A stretch of 64,000 bases of DNA from Labia minor (GCA_963082975.1 OY720345.1:32868611-32932610); one strand, 5' to 3'; counted from the first letter of the stretch, positions 33,939 through 44,407 are shown. Numbers and translations: made by a program. The notes: a model not told the origin generated them from the sequence alone.

Positions 33939-34032
33939 CATTTTGGTTATGAATGTAATAAATTTTACGAAAATAGGAAAATAAATTTATTCTATTGCCC
34001 GGAGCGCTGTATATACTAGAGGGGCCGCTGAT
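33939..34032 (-). mobile_element. hAT-like MITE end
   Basis: Shares TTTTGGTTATGAAT(G/A)TA and AATTTTACGAAAATAGG with 16350-16395, and ends in CTAGAGGGGCCGCTG, the reverse of a CAG-starting terminus. Abuts the right end of F1. Confidence 0.5.
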
Positions 34033-34439
34033 ATATATATTAACTTAAAAACTTGATATTATTCAATGAATATTTTAAGATTTTTAGGAAGATAGAAGGG
34101 CAAATTCAAATAGAACCTAGACATGTACCTTATGAATTTATTCAAGTATTAAAAAATTAAAATGTTAAACCCGATTTTGAGTTCACCCTGTCCTCAAAAG
34201 TAAAATATTAACATTTTTGTATATATTTTATATATCTCTAGTTATTTTGTTTGTTTGTTTTTCAGGCAAATGTCATAATTGATCTTAGATGTCCCTGTAA
34301 GACTCTAAATTCATAGAAAATTACATAATTCTTTTATTCTTGATCGTATTTAAATTGATTAATGTTTTGTTTTTTTTCTTTAGTTCTTGGAAACCGAAAG
34401 AAGAGGTCAAGTGTGAGATGTTAAAAGAATATTTTCAAG

Positions 34440-34680
34440 ATTTGAGATTAATTTTGGTAGTAAAACTTGAAATCCCGATTCACTTCGGTATCCGTTTTTT
34501 AACTTTTCTCCACGTTTCAAATCATTCTGGTTTCAAAAAAGTAACTGATTTTCATGTTGATGTTTGTGTGTGTGTGACAGAAATCATGTAAACAAAATTC
34601 TAGTCAAACGGTAAAACCTATCATCACCAAATTTTATATTTATAAGCTCCATTTGGGGTACTAACTACTAGCAACTTTTT
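34440..34680 (+). mobile_element. HINE-like remnant with TG tract
   Basis: A (TG)n at 34562-34576 is followed by CTAGTCAAACGGTAAAACCT and ATCACCAAATTTTATATTTA, the same arrangement (microsatellite, then xAACGGTxxAACC, then AAATTTGGTA-like text) seen in families A and B. Termini not found. The plus frame 34340-34591 crosses it and is probably fortuitous, though its start follows an acceptor-like TTTTTTTTCTTTAG. Confidence 0.4.
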
Positions 34681-34689
34681 CACTTATTC

Positions 34690-36260
34690 ATAAATAAACA
34701 AATAAATAAATAAAGTCAAATGACCATATATCCTAAATAATAATAAATATAGAAAATTATATATGAAACAATTTATATGAGATTTTATTCTACAAATTCA
34801 TCTCTTATTTAAAATTTTATCAACCAAGATAAAATAGGATGTATTCAAAAAGTAAAATAGCGACATTTTTTTAAATTATAAAAATATTCAACAAAATATT
34901 TAAAACAATTTATAGAGAATTAAAATTGAAATTATTTTTCATGAAATGAAAATTTATTTATTTCTTTTAATTTTTCCCTACTCCTGATAAATGGATTCTC
35001 CTGTTATCTTTCTTAATTCATTACTATGAATAATACTCGTATCTTGTTTTTAATCAGATAGTCTCTGAAGAATGCCCTAATCCAAAATGTTTAACTCATT
35101 TTCAATTATTCAACGAATAAGTGAATTTTTAAAATTCCATTTAGAATTTCTGTTTATAAAAAACTAATATTTTCTTTATTTTTTGGATATTTTAGATCGA
35201 AATAGTAGTTATAGTAGTATTCTATTAGATATAAAAATAAATAAATAGCTAAATGAACAAATGATGTATTGATTAACTTTCATTTTATATCTTTATTCTG
35301 TCCCTTCAAAAATGAAAGAATGAGAGAAAGCATCGTTGAAAAGCACATCTGGCTAATGTTATATTGAAAATGATTTGGGATTAAGCAGCAAAAAGACAGA
35401 CAGACAGACAAACAAGCCAAGTGGATGAAATATAGAAAGAGAGGGTTGTGCATCCTTCACCTTTGTGTGTGTGTGTGTGTAAGTGTAAGTATGAAAGAGT
35501 GAGAAAGAGAAAGAGAAACTTCTGAAAATGAAATCGAGAATGCTAATTCTAAACGTTTTGAAATCTTATCCCCTTTTCTTAACTGTGAACGCCGACACAG
35601 CGCATTGCATTGATTCAATGACACGGATTTATAGGTTTTGCGTAGTATATAACCAACTACTTCAAGAAATTTATTAAATAATAATTTTTTACCTAAGAAT
35701 AGAATGAATTCTTGGAAATTAATTGGCAAATGGCACCAGGTTAAAACTCTTAAAATTATAAATTAGAATTTTATATATAAGATGTATATTGAATTTCCAA
35801 TCTGTCATTTAATTTTTTTTTTCTGGCAACGATTCGAAACAAATTTCTAAAAATAATATAAAATAAAAAAAAAAAATTTAAAAAGTGTGTAAGAAATTAT
35901 GTAAAAGAAAAAAAATAATAATTATAAATCAAAATTTTAAAAATATATCATTTGGATGTTTATTTTTTATCATTATAAATTATTAATTTGGAAATGAATG
36001 TTGCTAAATCATCACTCGGAGTGGAAAATTAATAAGAAACAAACAGTTAAAAGTTAAAAGAAAAAATGAAATTGGATACCCACCCCAGCAAGAGTTTCGA
36101 CAAGTTTAATGATAAATTAATGCTATTTTTAATAAAAATTATTCAAAATCAAGGTTGTAGTTATAATAAGACTTTTCATCTTAAAATAATTATTCAAATT
36201 CAATCTAAGAAAAATTAATTATACAAAATAAAACAAAGTAAAAATACCTACTGTTTATAA
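34690..36260. other. AT-rich noncoding DNA
   Basis: No gene recognised. Contains (ACAG)n at 35394-35410 and (TG)n at 35463-35480; the minus frame at 35457-35729 starts inside the TG tract and looks random. Confidence 0.5.
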
Positions 36261-36364
36261 GATATCTTTTGATTTATGGCTTTGGTAGAAATAGGGAAAC
36301 GGAAGCCTTCCCGAAAAAAGCAGGCAAGTAGAAAAATAAAAAAAACTTTTATTTATAATTGCCG

Positions 36365-36525
36365 ACGTGTCGAGTGCTGGTCGCACTCATCTTCGATGCA
36401 ACAAATTGTCAAAAATTATCTACCATTTTACCCTTTTCTTCAAAGCAACAAATTGTCAAAATTATCTACCCATTTGACAATCTATTGAAATGAAGATGAG
36501 TGCGACGCGTACTCGAAACGTCGGC
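36365..36525. repeat. Inverted repeat, unit about 40 bases
   Basis: GCCGACGTGTCGAGTGCTGG (36361-36380) and CGCACTCATCTTC are mirrored by GAAGATGAGTGCGACG and TCGAAACGTCGGCA (36490-36528). Between them, AACAAATTGTCAAAA and a following ATCTACC occur twice. A small foldback structure directly beside family-A element A3. Confidence 0.6.
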
Positions 36526-36565
36526 AATTAAATATACAAGATTTTTATGTTTCTATATGGCTGCT

Positions 36566-37712
36566 TTTTACTTTCTTGCCAGAGATAGTATTGCGATCAT
36601 GAAAATTTTCGATGTCGAGATTTTGATGTTTTTATTCGTTTTGAAGGTCCCTAAGTCATTTTCACTAAGCTCTTTCGAAAGAGGGTCATTACCTACCACG
36701 TTTTGATTTTTTTCCTCTATACTGACCGTAAAAATAAAGATATATTTTTGATAGTTTTTCACATGATTAAAAATTGTATAAAACTGCTATATATAAAATT
36801 TCAGCTGGATTGAATCACTGAAAGTACCGGAATTAATTTTTACCGACCGACGATAGTAAGGGAGGTATTGTTTTCACACCAAATTTCACATGTGGAGATT
36901 TTTACATATCTCCACGAATCATGCATTTTCTAAACAGAAAAAAGTATTTTTAGCATGATGTCTGTCCGTCCGTCCGTCCGTCCGTCTGTCCGTCTGTCCG
37001 TCCGTCTGTCCGTCCGTCTGTCCGTCCGTATAGATGTGTACAGCCTGAACGGCTCAACCGATTTTGATGAAATTTGGTATATTTACTTAATGCATCAGTG
37101 GGATGAATTGATCAACTTTTGGTCCAATTCCGGAAACCGGAAGTGGTAGTATTAGCGATCGAAGATAGGAAGGAAAGGGTTATTTTCACACCAAAGGAGA
37201 TTTTTTTATATATCACCACGAATCATGCACTTTGTATTGGTTTTATCCTCGATAAAAATCATATTTATTAGTTTTTTCTTGATTTAAAATTATATGACGT
37301 CATCCAGCCATTCAAGACGTCACAGCCTGGTCTTGCATATATATTATAAATAAAATAAAATTAAAAATATTTATATTTATTATTTATGTATCCATATCTG
37401 TTTTTTATTACATTAATAGATATATTAAAATTATTTGAAATTGTTTCTGTAGCTGGAAATTAATTTATTTCAAACAGTCGGTCGGTTCGGACCTGGCCAC
37501 AGGTCAACTTTTTTAAATTGACACGTTGACTGCCACTCACGCGCTAGCACGTGACTTGGTGCCATCAACGAAGATCCAAACAGGCGCTGGTTTAATAAAT
37601 ATTATTTATTAATTTTAATTTATAATTTAATTAATTAAATTTAAATATAATATATATTAATTAATCCAATTCAAATTTGCGAGATAGTCGAGTGGATCCT
37701 CCAGATTTTTTC
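36566..37712 (+). mobile_element. Family-A HINE element A3, split by B1
   Basis: Starts TTACTTTCTTGCCAGAGATA and ends GCGAGATAGTCGAGTGGATC then CTCCAGATTTTTT. The body is continuous in other copies across GGAATTAATTTTT and the ACGCGCTAGCACGTGA block, but here is split by the B1 element at 36840-37524. The TG microsatellite portion is deleted. No protein encoded; the short frames here are artefacts. Confidence 0.8.
36840..37524 (-). mobile_element. Family-B element B1, nested in A3
   Basis: Ends in ACCGACCGACGATAGTAAG on one side and (reversed) GTTGACCTGTGGCCAGGTCC GAACCGACCGAC on the other. It contains a (GTCC/GTCT)n tract at 36959-37030, then CGGCTCAACCGATTTTGATG and AAATTTGGTATATTTAC, GGAAACCGGAAGTGG, two TGACGTCA-type sites and an AT-rich part. 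Two closely matching full copies lie at 58265 and 61619. The repeated PSVR frame is pure microsatellite. Layout resembles DINE-1. Confidence 0.85.
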
Positions 37713-37959
37713 GTAAAGCTTTCGTTCCCTTATTTCTGAGTTTTCTATTTATTTTTAAGTTTTCAATTGTTTTAAATTCATTTTTTAGTTAATTTATAAG
37801 AATATTTTTTTTTTGAAATATTAATTTACCATGTTCACACTCCAATACCCAACTTGAGGGCCACTACTGGTTGTTTGAATGATGTGGATGATCAAGTAAA
37901 TATTATTTAAACATATTCTAGTACAACCACAATATACAATGATATATATATATAATCAA

Positions 37960-38090
37960 ACCTCTGACCTTTGAACATTCTAAGTCGGGTCTATCTAAAC
38001 AGAATAAAGGTGTTGTATGATCCCTTCAAAGTATTCTCCCAAATTTTATAATTTTCTTGTTCCCAAGCACTTTTTTATCAAAGTTTTAAT
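37960..38090 (-). mobile_element. SINE family-S fragment
   Basis: AACCTCTGACCTTTGAACAT and the following body resemble the tail half of family S (compare 29288). The head and core are diverged or missing. Confidence 0.4.
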
Positions 38091-38579
38091 ACATATAGTC
38101 AAACAATTGTAATAATGAATATATACAAATAATTTTTATTTTTTTTATCATCATCCCAATCATTTTTAGAATAGATTATAATTATCAACTCTCCTTTCAT
38201 TTTGTTTTTTTTATTTCAATTCTTTGTTTCTTCTCTTTTCTAAACCTCGCCTAGTGTGTCATATTACCATCATTAACATTATCATCGTTTGGGTGGGAAC
38301 AAATGATTACTTTACAAATAATGATAGACAAGAACGAATAATTGACATTCTGTAGAAAAATTAATAGAAGATATAATGTGAAATTACTTAAATTATAATA
38401 TTTGTCAAATATAAAACAAAAATATTTCCGTACATCTAAAATAAATAAAACAAATATTTTCACACAAATTTTTTTTAATAGATGAACGAAAAAACAGGTA
38501 ACGTATTTTTTAAGGGATTATTCTCCTAGTAATTTTTTTTCTTGTTTTGTGTTTTAAATATTTTATTTTTAAAACAGAT

Positions 38580-38975
38580 GCCATCCACGCAAAAGACGAC
38601 AAGAACGGAAGTTGGAATGGGTGTTTGGGGGTGAGGTCAGGTGGGGGGAGGGAGTGGTGGTGAGACTATAGGACAAATGAGTAGAGGATGGAAGCGACAA
38701 GAGACAACAACGACTAGTCCATCAATGTTGTCACGTTGAAAGTGCGATTAACTTGCTATGGATGCCAATGAAGGCGTTTCCGGTTAACACCGGCCATGGA
38801 GGTCGGGCGGTGTTGTTGAGAGGGTGTTTGTACCCGACCAAGGGAGCTGGAGGATAGAGGAGATGGAAGAGGGAAGGAACAAACGCGAGTGGAAACCAAG
38901 AACCATCATCTATCGTTATTTTTATTTTTAAGTGAGGAGGATCCATCCATTCATTCAAATCACACAATTCTGTTG
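38580..38975. other. GC-rich unique island
   Basis: About 400 bases of unique, clearly GC-richer DNA: GGTGGGGGGAGGGAGTGGTG, CGGTTAACACCGGCCATGG (a near-palindrome, ACCGG...CCGGT) and GGTCGGGCGGTG. A 78-codon minus frame (38731-38967) crosses it but ends without splice signals or similarity to any family I know. One of the best candidates for host regulatory or exonic DNA in the window. Confidence 0.3.
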
Positions 38976-38979
38976 TTTT

Positions 38980-39320
38980 TTTTTATTTATTATCATCCTG
39001 TAGAAGAAAAGGGCGGGTAAGAGCCAATCATCACGCCCCTACCTATATATATTTATAAATTGATTGCATTGATGTTTTATAATAGAATTTTTATCTTAAA
39101 CATTTCCTTTAACAAGAAATTTAGTACTAGAAATTTAAAATAAAAGAAAGTGATAAATTTTTCAGGTATCCGGCGGCTTCATACATAGAAAAAAAATAAA
39201 ATCATATCATAGGATATTAGAAGAGGTTACTTTGAATGGAACATGTCTCTCAAATGGAAGAACACAATTTTTCAATATTAGTATTTCAAAATAATGACAA
39301 TATGCGTAACTTTTATAAAA
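38980..39320. other. AT-rich noncoding DNA
   Basis: Nothing recognised apart from GGAAAAGGGCGGGTAAGAG-like GC patch at 39003-39035. Confidence 0.45.
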
Positions 39321-39324
39321 AAAA

Positions 39325-39600
39325 AATCTGACTTTTGTACGTCCTATTCAAGGACAACACCTATCATATCAGTGAGGCGTTCTATGATCAGTAGAACGAG
39401 TCCTATCAACCTCTATCTTGTTTTTTTCTTGATCGGAGGCGCTACTTTTTCTCAAATAGCTTTCCAATTTTGATCCGGGAGGCTATGTTGACTCCGTCCC
39501 ATTACACCAGTAAGAGAAAATCCGTTACCAGGCCCCGGACTTAAACCGGGGACCCCGAGAATGTCAGCTAACTCTGTTAACCAAGACTATTCTAGGCATC
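39325..39600 (-). mobile_element. tRNA-derived SINE, family S, best copy
   Basis: On the minus strand the head reads TTGGTTAACAGAGTTAGCTG (A-box region) and GGTTTAAGTCC (B-box-like) with tRNA spacing. The body follows with AATGGGACGGAGTCAACAT, AGTAGCGCCTCCGATCAAG, AGGTTGATAGGACTCGTTCT and CTGATCATAGAACGCC, then the tail. This copy keeps the tRNA-like head lost in the others, so it defines the family. Confidence 0.8.
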
Positions 39601-39609
39601 TTTTTTAAT

Positions 39610-39960
39610 TTTTATAAGCAATTAAATAATTATTATTATAATATAGAGATTTTTAAAAAATCCCAAAGTGTGTTTAGTAATTTTTAACTCAACTTCTATT
39701 TGTAAACAAACCTTTCCTTTAATGAATCCAAATAAATAAACAAGATCAATGAATGCTTCACATTTGGAGTCTGATACAAAAATAGACCCAGATATTAAAA
39801 AGCACACAAGAAGCACACACACACACTCATCATCGAATTAGTTATTTTGTTAAATTGTTGTAATGATTTTCTTACAAGTGCAAATAAATTTCACAAATAA
39901 AATTTTCTTTATTTAAAGAAAATATGTTTTAGCTTAACCTTGTTTAAATTTAATAGACAA
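39610..39960. other. AT-rich noncoding DNA
   Basis: Includes a short (CA)n at 39814-39824. No gene recognised. Confidence 0.5.
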
Positions 39961-39964
39961 TCAA

Positions 39965-40190
39965 AAATAACTTCTGGTATATTGGCATCTTATGAAATGA
40001 CAGCGCCTTCCAAGTTGGTTGCCGCCTAAGCACAATTGAGATGTGTGATCAATACAACGGATCATCTCAATTTTTATCTTGATTTTATAATCAGCGATCG
40101 CTACTTCTTATTTCAACTAGCTTCCTAATTTTGTTCTCATAGGCTGCGTGAAAGTGATCATATTACAGTGGAGCAGATAGGTCATACAAT
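39965..40190 (-). mobile_element. tRNA-derived SINE, family S subtype 2
   Basis: Minus-strand copy with AAAATCAAGATAAAAATTGA and GATGATCCGTTGTATTGATC, nearest to 20733-21035. The tRNA-like head is missing or unreadable. It lies about 400 bases from the 39325 copy in the same orientation. Confidence 0.6.
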
Positions 40191-40496
40191 AAATATATAG
40201 ACTCATAACATCAACATTAAATAAACAAATTTGAAGAAAATTTATTGAAAGTTCCTGGATCACCGAGCTATTGCTCGACCCTTTAACAAATTTATAGAAT
40301 TTATTATTATAAACTTTAAAAATTTTACAATTTTTTAATTATTTATTACAATTGTTAAATGGGTTTTCTAAAAATGAGCCATCAAAAATTTGTTTACTAA
40401 AATGGTACAAATAAATTAAAATAGCTTGATTTTCATTTGAAGGTGAAAAATATATCATCAAATGATCAAATTCAGATGTTAAAATATTTGATCCTA

Positions 40497-40645
40497 TATT
40501 ACCAGGGTGGCCAAACCGTGGCTCTTTTTGAGTTTATTGTGGCTCAATTAAAAAATTTAAAGTCACGACACAAAAAAAAAGGTAAAATTTTTTCCGATTT
40601 GGCCCTTAAACATTTTTGATTTTTCAATATGGCTCTAAGTATCAT
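40497..40645 (+). mobile_element. hAT-like MITE fragment
   Basis: Begins CAGGGTGGCCAAACCGTGGC, a terminus typical of short hAT elements in arthropods, and continues with GGCCCTTAAACATTTTTGAT and TTTTTCAATATGGCTC, which resemble the interior of the MITE at 17834. No right terminus or target duplication found. Confidence 0.5.
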
Positions 40646-40649
40646 CATT

Positions 40650-41015
40650 ATAATATATATATTCTTATTTTATATTTTTCAAAGTAGCGATAGATTATAG
40701 ACTTTTAGTTTTACCTGTGAAGATACCTTTTATTTAAAAACTTTAAAATATTATTAATTTTTATTTTATAAATATCGAAAAACATAATTTATTTTTAAAA
40801 CAAATTTATTTATTAAAACATAAAATAATATTAATTATAATAAAATTTCAAAGACAAATTTTCATCAATAACTACATTTATTTATATTCTTCATTTATGT
40901 AATTTCTCAGAATTATATTAAATTATAAAATATTAAGTTTATGAGAGAGAGAGATAGTCACAAAATGAATTCCAATATATATAAATAGTAGAGGTGTGTG
41001 TATGTGTGTCTGGGG
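40650..41015. other. AT-rich noncoding DNA
   Basis: No gene recognised. Confidence 0.5.
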
Positions 41016-41019
41016 ATAA

Positions 41020-41305
41020 AGGCGGGTGTTGTATGCATGTGTTGTTGTAATAAATTTAAACGGTGGTTGACGACCCTAACGAACACAAGCAAAGGCTATA
41101 AAAGTAGAGAAGATGAAGAAGAAGAATGGAGGATTGTGTCTTCTTCGAGGCAGAGTTTGAATGACTGAATGTTGACGGAACCATTCAAATCCACTTCATC
41201 TTCATGCTTCCTCCCCCCTCCCTCCCTCCCTCTGCATCTCATCTTTTTTATTTTTCCCCTTTGCTTTGTTATCTTCCGTGTTTCTTTTAAAATAAACGTT
41301 TTCAT
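41020..41305 (+). promoter_or_regulatory. GC-richer island with TATA-like motif
   Basis: Unique block holding CGGTGGTTGACGACCC (41061) and, 25-35 bases on, TATAAAAGTAGAG at 41097-41109. The identical 13-base motif occurs at 50377-50389, again just downstream of a CGGTGG. A TATA box of this form could start transcription toward the right, but no convincing reading frame follows: the minus frame at 41096-41305 is a poly-purine artefact. Promoter function is inference. Confidence 0.3.
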
Positions 41306-41309
41306 TGTA

Positions 41310-41690
41310 TAATTAATTTTTTCACTTCCTCATATGTTTTGTTTCATTTCTAATCTATTATTAAATCATAATATGTTCAGGTATTTTATTTTAATTTTCT
41401 CCTTATTTTTTCAACAATATTGATTCATTTTTTTGTATTTTTGTTTAATATACTCGTATATACCTAAATATAGACAAGAAAAAGAATAATGCCATTGGTA
41501 AAAAGCCAAATTTGGTCTAAGGTATCCTCACCACAAAATTATCTTGCAATTATTCAATATTAAAATCGTAAGTTCATACATATAATCTTGAAATATTATT
41601 GACTCTTAATCAACTGCACGAAATTTTCTTCCTTGTGAAAATGCAAACTTTTGTTCTAAATGGGTGGTATTTTCAGAATTTTTAGATTTA
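41310..41690. other. AT-rich noncoding DNA
   Basis: No gene recognised. Confidence 0.5.
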
Positions 41691-41696
41691 CATTTT

Positions 41697-42330
41697 ATTA
41701 TCTCGCCAGAGATAGTATTGCGATCACGAAAATTTTCGATGTCGAGATTTTGATGTATTTATATGTTTTGAAGGTCCCTGAGTCATTTTCACTAATTGTA
41801 AGGTTGAGAAAAATGTCTGTCTGTGTGTGTGTGTGTGTGTAGACAAGATTACGCAAAAACGGTTGGAGCTATAAGGTGCTTGAATAAGTTCTCGCTGTAT
41901 TTTTTTTGTGAAAATCAATGCTTTATTTACACAATGTGGTGCACAACACGTCACTCAAAGTACAGCCCATCACAAGACACTACTTTTTCCCATCTTTCTG
42001 GCAGCAAATGAATGCCTCATAGAAAAAAAAAATTTGGTACATGGACATTATTCAAAATTCGTAGTTTTCTATCAACTTTTGAGAAATGTAGCTCATCCGG
42101 AAATGGGTCATTACCTACCACGTTTTCATTTTTTTCCTCTAAACTTACCCTAAAAATAAAGATATATGTTTGATTGTTTTTCACATGATTAAAAATTGTA
42201 TAAAACTGCTATATATAGAATTTCAGCTTGATTGAATCACTGAAAGTACCGGAATTAATTTTTTAATTTTTGATTTAAAATAATTAAATTCAAATTTGCG
42301 AGATAGTCGAGTGGAGACACTTCAGATTTT
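41697..42330 (+). mobile_element. Family-A HINE element A4, split by mariner end
   Basis: Starts TTATCTCGCCAGAGATAGTA, has GATTTTGATGTATTTATATG, a TG microsatellite at 41819-41841, AAGATTACGCAAAAACGG, and ends GCGAGATAGTCGAGTGGAGA CACTTCAG. A mariner 3' end sits at 41873-42031. The ACGCGC/CACGTG block present in other copies is deleted near 42265. Confidence 0.8.
41873..42031 (-). mobile_element. mariner 3' end inserted in A4
   Basis: On the minus strand the sequence about 42022-41950 reads IHLLPERWEKVVSCDGLYFE followed by a stop, the C-terminus of a mariner-type transposase. It ends at the putative terminus GGTGCTTGAATAAGTTCTCG, next to a TATA target. The rest of the element is missing and about 7 bases of A4 were lost. 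This is a third mariner lineage in the window. Confidence 0.75.
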
Positions 42331-42339
42331 TTAATTTGA

Positions 42340-43365
42340 ACAAATATACAATTGTGCCGCTTTGATTGCTTATATAAGCTTATAGTGAGAATGCTTTAAA
42401 TCGGTGGCAAAGTTTCTATACATTTCTTTTATCGAGTATTAAATTTTTTTTCAATGTAGACAAATCGTTTTTCAATTTTCAAAATGTTTTCTCGATTAAG
42501 TAAGATATTAAGTAAGATAACTATTTAAATTATTGATTGTATTTTAGAAATTTCGATGACAATTTTAATCCGCGAATCCTTAAATAAATAGATCATGAAT
42601 AAATTATATTGTATTATGAAAATCTATGCTATATTTTATTTTTCAATCCAATGAATCTCCACCTCGACACAAGATATTTATGATCCTCTTTAATTTTACG
42701 ATGCTCTGTCATCCCTGCTAGTGTAGAACGAGATTTCTCCATTCAAAACGAAAGAGAAGAAAAAAAACTGCTGTCGTATTCTCATCCATCCAAGCGAAAT
42801 AAGAACTGAAGAAAGGAAATGAAGTCTTAAAATTTAGTGGCAATCAATAACTAACATTTGAATTTTTAATGATTGTTTTGCATTTTTATTTTAATCTTCT
42901 CTTTCCTCTTTTAAGTTTCGGTTTTACGGAGGGCTTCACTTTACTTACCGTTCTAATCTTTCTCTCATTCTCTTACCATTTCTTCACTCCATTTCTATCC
43001 TGTCAAAGGCAAAAATAGCAACATAGTAATTGATTTATATTTATTAGCTGTATTTAAAATAAAAAAATGCAACTTTTATTGAGCTCCACCATGATGGTCT
43101 AAACCTCTTCTATATAAATAACCTTGCTTCGCCATGTAAAGATGGAATACAAAATAAGTTAAAGTATTAGTTCATTATTTTATTCGTCATCTAAAATTAA
43201 GTGGAAAGTCATTTTTGTACTTTTTATTTATTATTATTATTTATTTGTATATATTTATTATATATTATTTATACATATATCCATTTAATATTCATATAAA
43301 ATAAGAAATTTTTGAAAGAATGTTTCAATTTAAATGATAAATGAAGATTATTTAGAAATTATAAA
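42340..43365. other. Unique noncoding DNA, mostly AT-rich
   Basis: A moderately GC-richer stretch at 42700-43010 has no significant open frame. Nothing else recognised. Confidence 0.45.
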
Positions 43366-43371
43366 AATGAG

Positions 43372-43548
43372 CTGTGGCCAGGCACAGAACCGACCGACGA
43401 TTTGAAATAAATTAATTTCCAAACATTATATATATATATATATATATATATAAAGTATAAAAAAAATATTTTTAAAACTTTAATTAAAATGACTAAATTA
43501 CTTCAAGCCGTCGGTCGGTTCGGACCTAGAAACAGGTCAACTTATTTA
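43372..43548. mobile_element. Family-B foldback copy B4
   Basis: Left arm GCTGTGGCCAGG...GAACCGACCGACGATTTGAA is inverted in the right arm TTCAAGCCGTCGGTCGGTTC GGACCTAGAAACAGGTCAAC. The two arms are separated only by an (AT)n run (43430-43452) and about 50 AT-rich bases. Unlike B1-B3, which have the GTTGACCTG arm at one end only, this copy has it at both ends. Confidence 0.7.
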
Positions 43549-43559
43549 ATTTGAAAGAA

Positions 43560-44060
43560 ATATAATAAAATTTTAATTTCACAAAATCTGAATCCTCCCC
43601 CTACTTCTGAACTTCTGAAATATTATTTTTCAATGATTCAGATACTCACTCAGTAACTTACCTCCCAAAGGAACCTCTCCAATCTTAAGTTTTAATTTCG
43701 TCCAGCAGATCATAGACCTTGGTAACCTATTTTGCACAACGATGAAAGAAAGAGAAATATTTATTATTCGCCTTAGTCGTTAACATATAAACAAAAAAAC
43801 TATACAAAAATAGATAGTTTTTTTTTGGTAATTATTTATTTATATAGATTTCATACTGTAACAAATTTTTTAAATTTAAAAATTATATTTAAAATACCAA
43901 GTTTCCCCTTTATCGAAAATTTAATTAAATTTAATTTAAATTTTTCAATTTATCAATTGTTATAAAGATTATAATATATATATGGTTAAATAATAATTAT
44001 AATTATAATTTATAATTTAAGATAATATTAAGATATATTATATATATACATGTATATATA
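43560..44060. other. AT-rich noncoding DNA
   Basis: No gene recognised. Confidence 0.5.
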
Positions 44061-44067
44061 TATATTT

Positions 44068-44175
44068 GTTTGTTCGGAAAGTAATTTCGTTTCTTTTTAA
44101 AATTGATACACAATTTCTAATAAGAGTTTTATTTCACCAGCAGCATATGATGCCGGGAACGGCTAGTATATATAT
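44068..44175 (+). mobile_element. Possible mariner terminal fragment
   Basis: TGTTCGGAAAGTAATTTCGT resembles the terminal repeat of some mariner lineages. About 80 bases on, GCCGGGAACGGCTAGTATAT looks like a separate LINE-type tail. Both calls are weak because nothing else of either element remains. Confidence 0.3.
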
Positions 44176-44407
44176 GTACATATAAATTTATAATGGCAAC
44201 ATTTAAAGTATATGCATATAAAAAAATTTCAAAATTGATAATTTTAATATTTTTTAAAAATATAAATTGATACAGCTTTTTCACATCATAAAATTGTTAG
44301 AACACCATTTTCATAAAATAAATTTATATTAAATGATTATGTGTTTGTTTGTTTTAATATTAATAAAAAAAAAACTTAGTTTTAAAAAAACACAATTCTA
44401 TCTATCC

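Noticed and set aside
34340..34591. 83-codon frame after an acceptor-like TTTTTTTTCTTTAG
   Set aside because: Second half overlaps a HINE-like TG tract; first half has no similarity to known proteins. Kept only as a remnant entry.
36955..37149. Repeated PSVR/LSVR protein, and tandem GTCC units that look like a CRISPR or coding repeat
   Set aside because: A simple (GTCC/GTCT)n microsatellite inside family-B elements; units are 4 bases with no spacers.
38731..38967. 78-codon minus-strand frame in the 38.7-kb island
   Set aside because: No acceptor or donor in a sensible position and no family resemblance, so not called as a gene; the island itself is listed.
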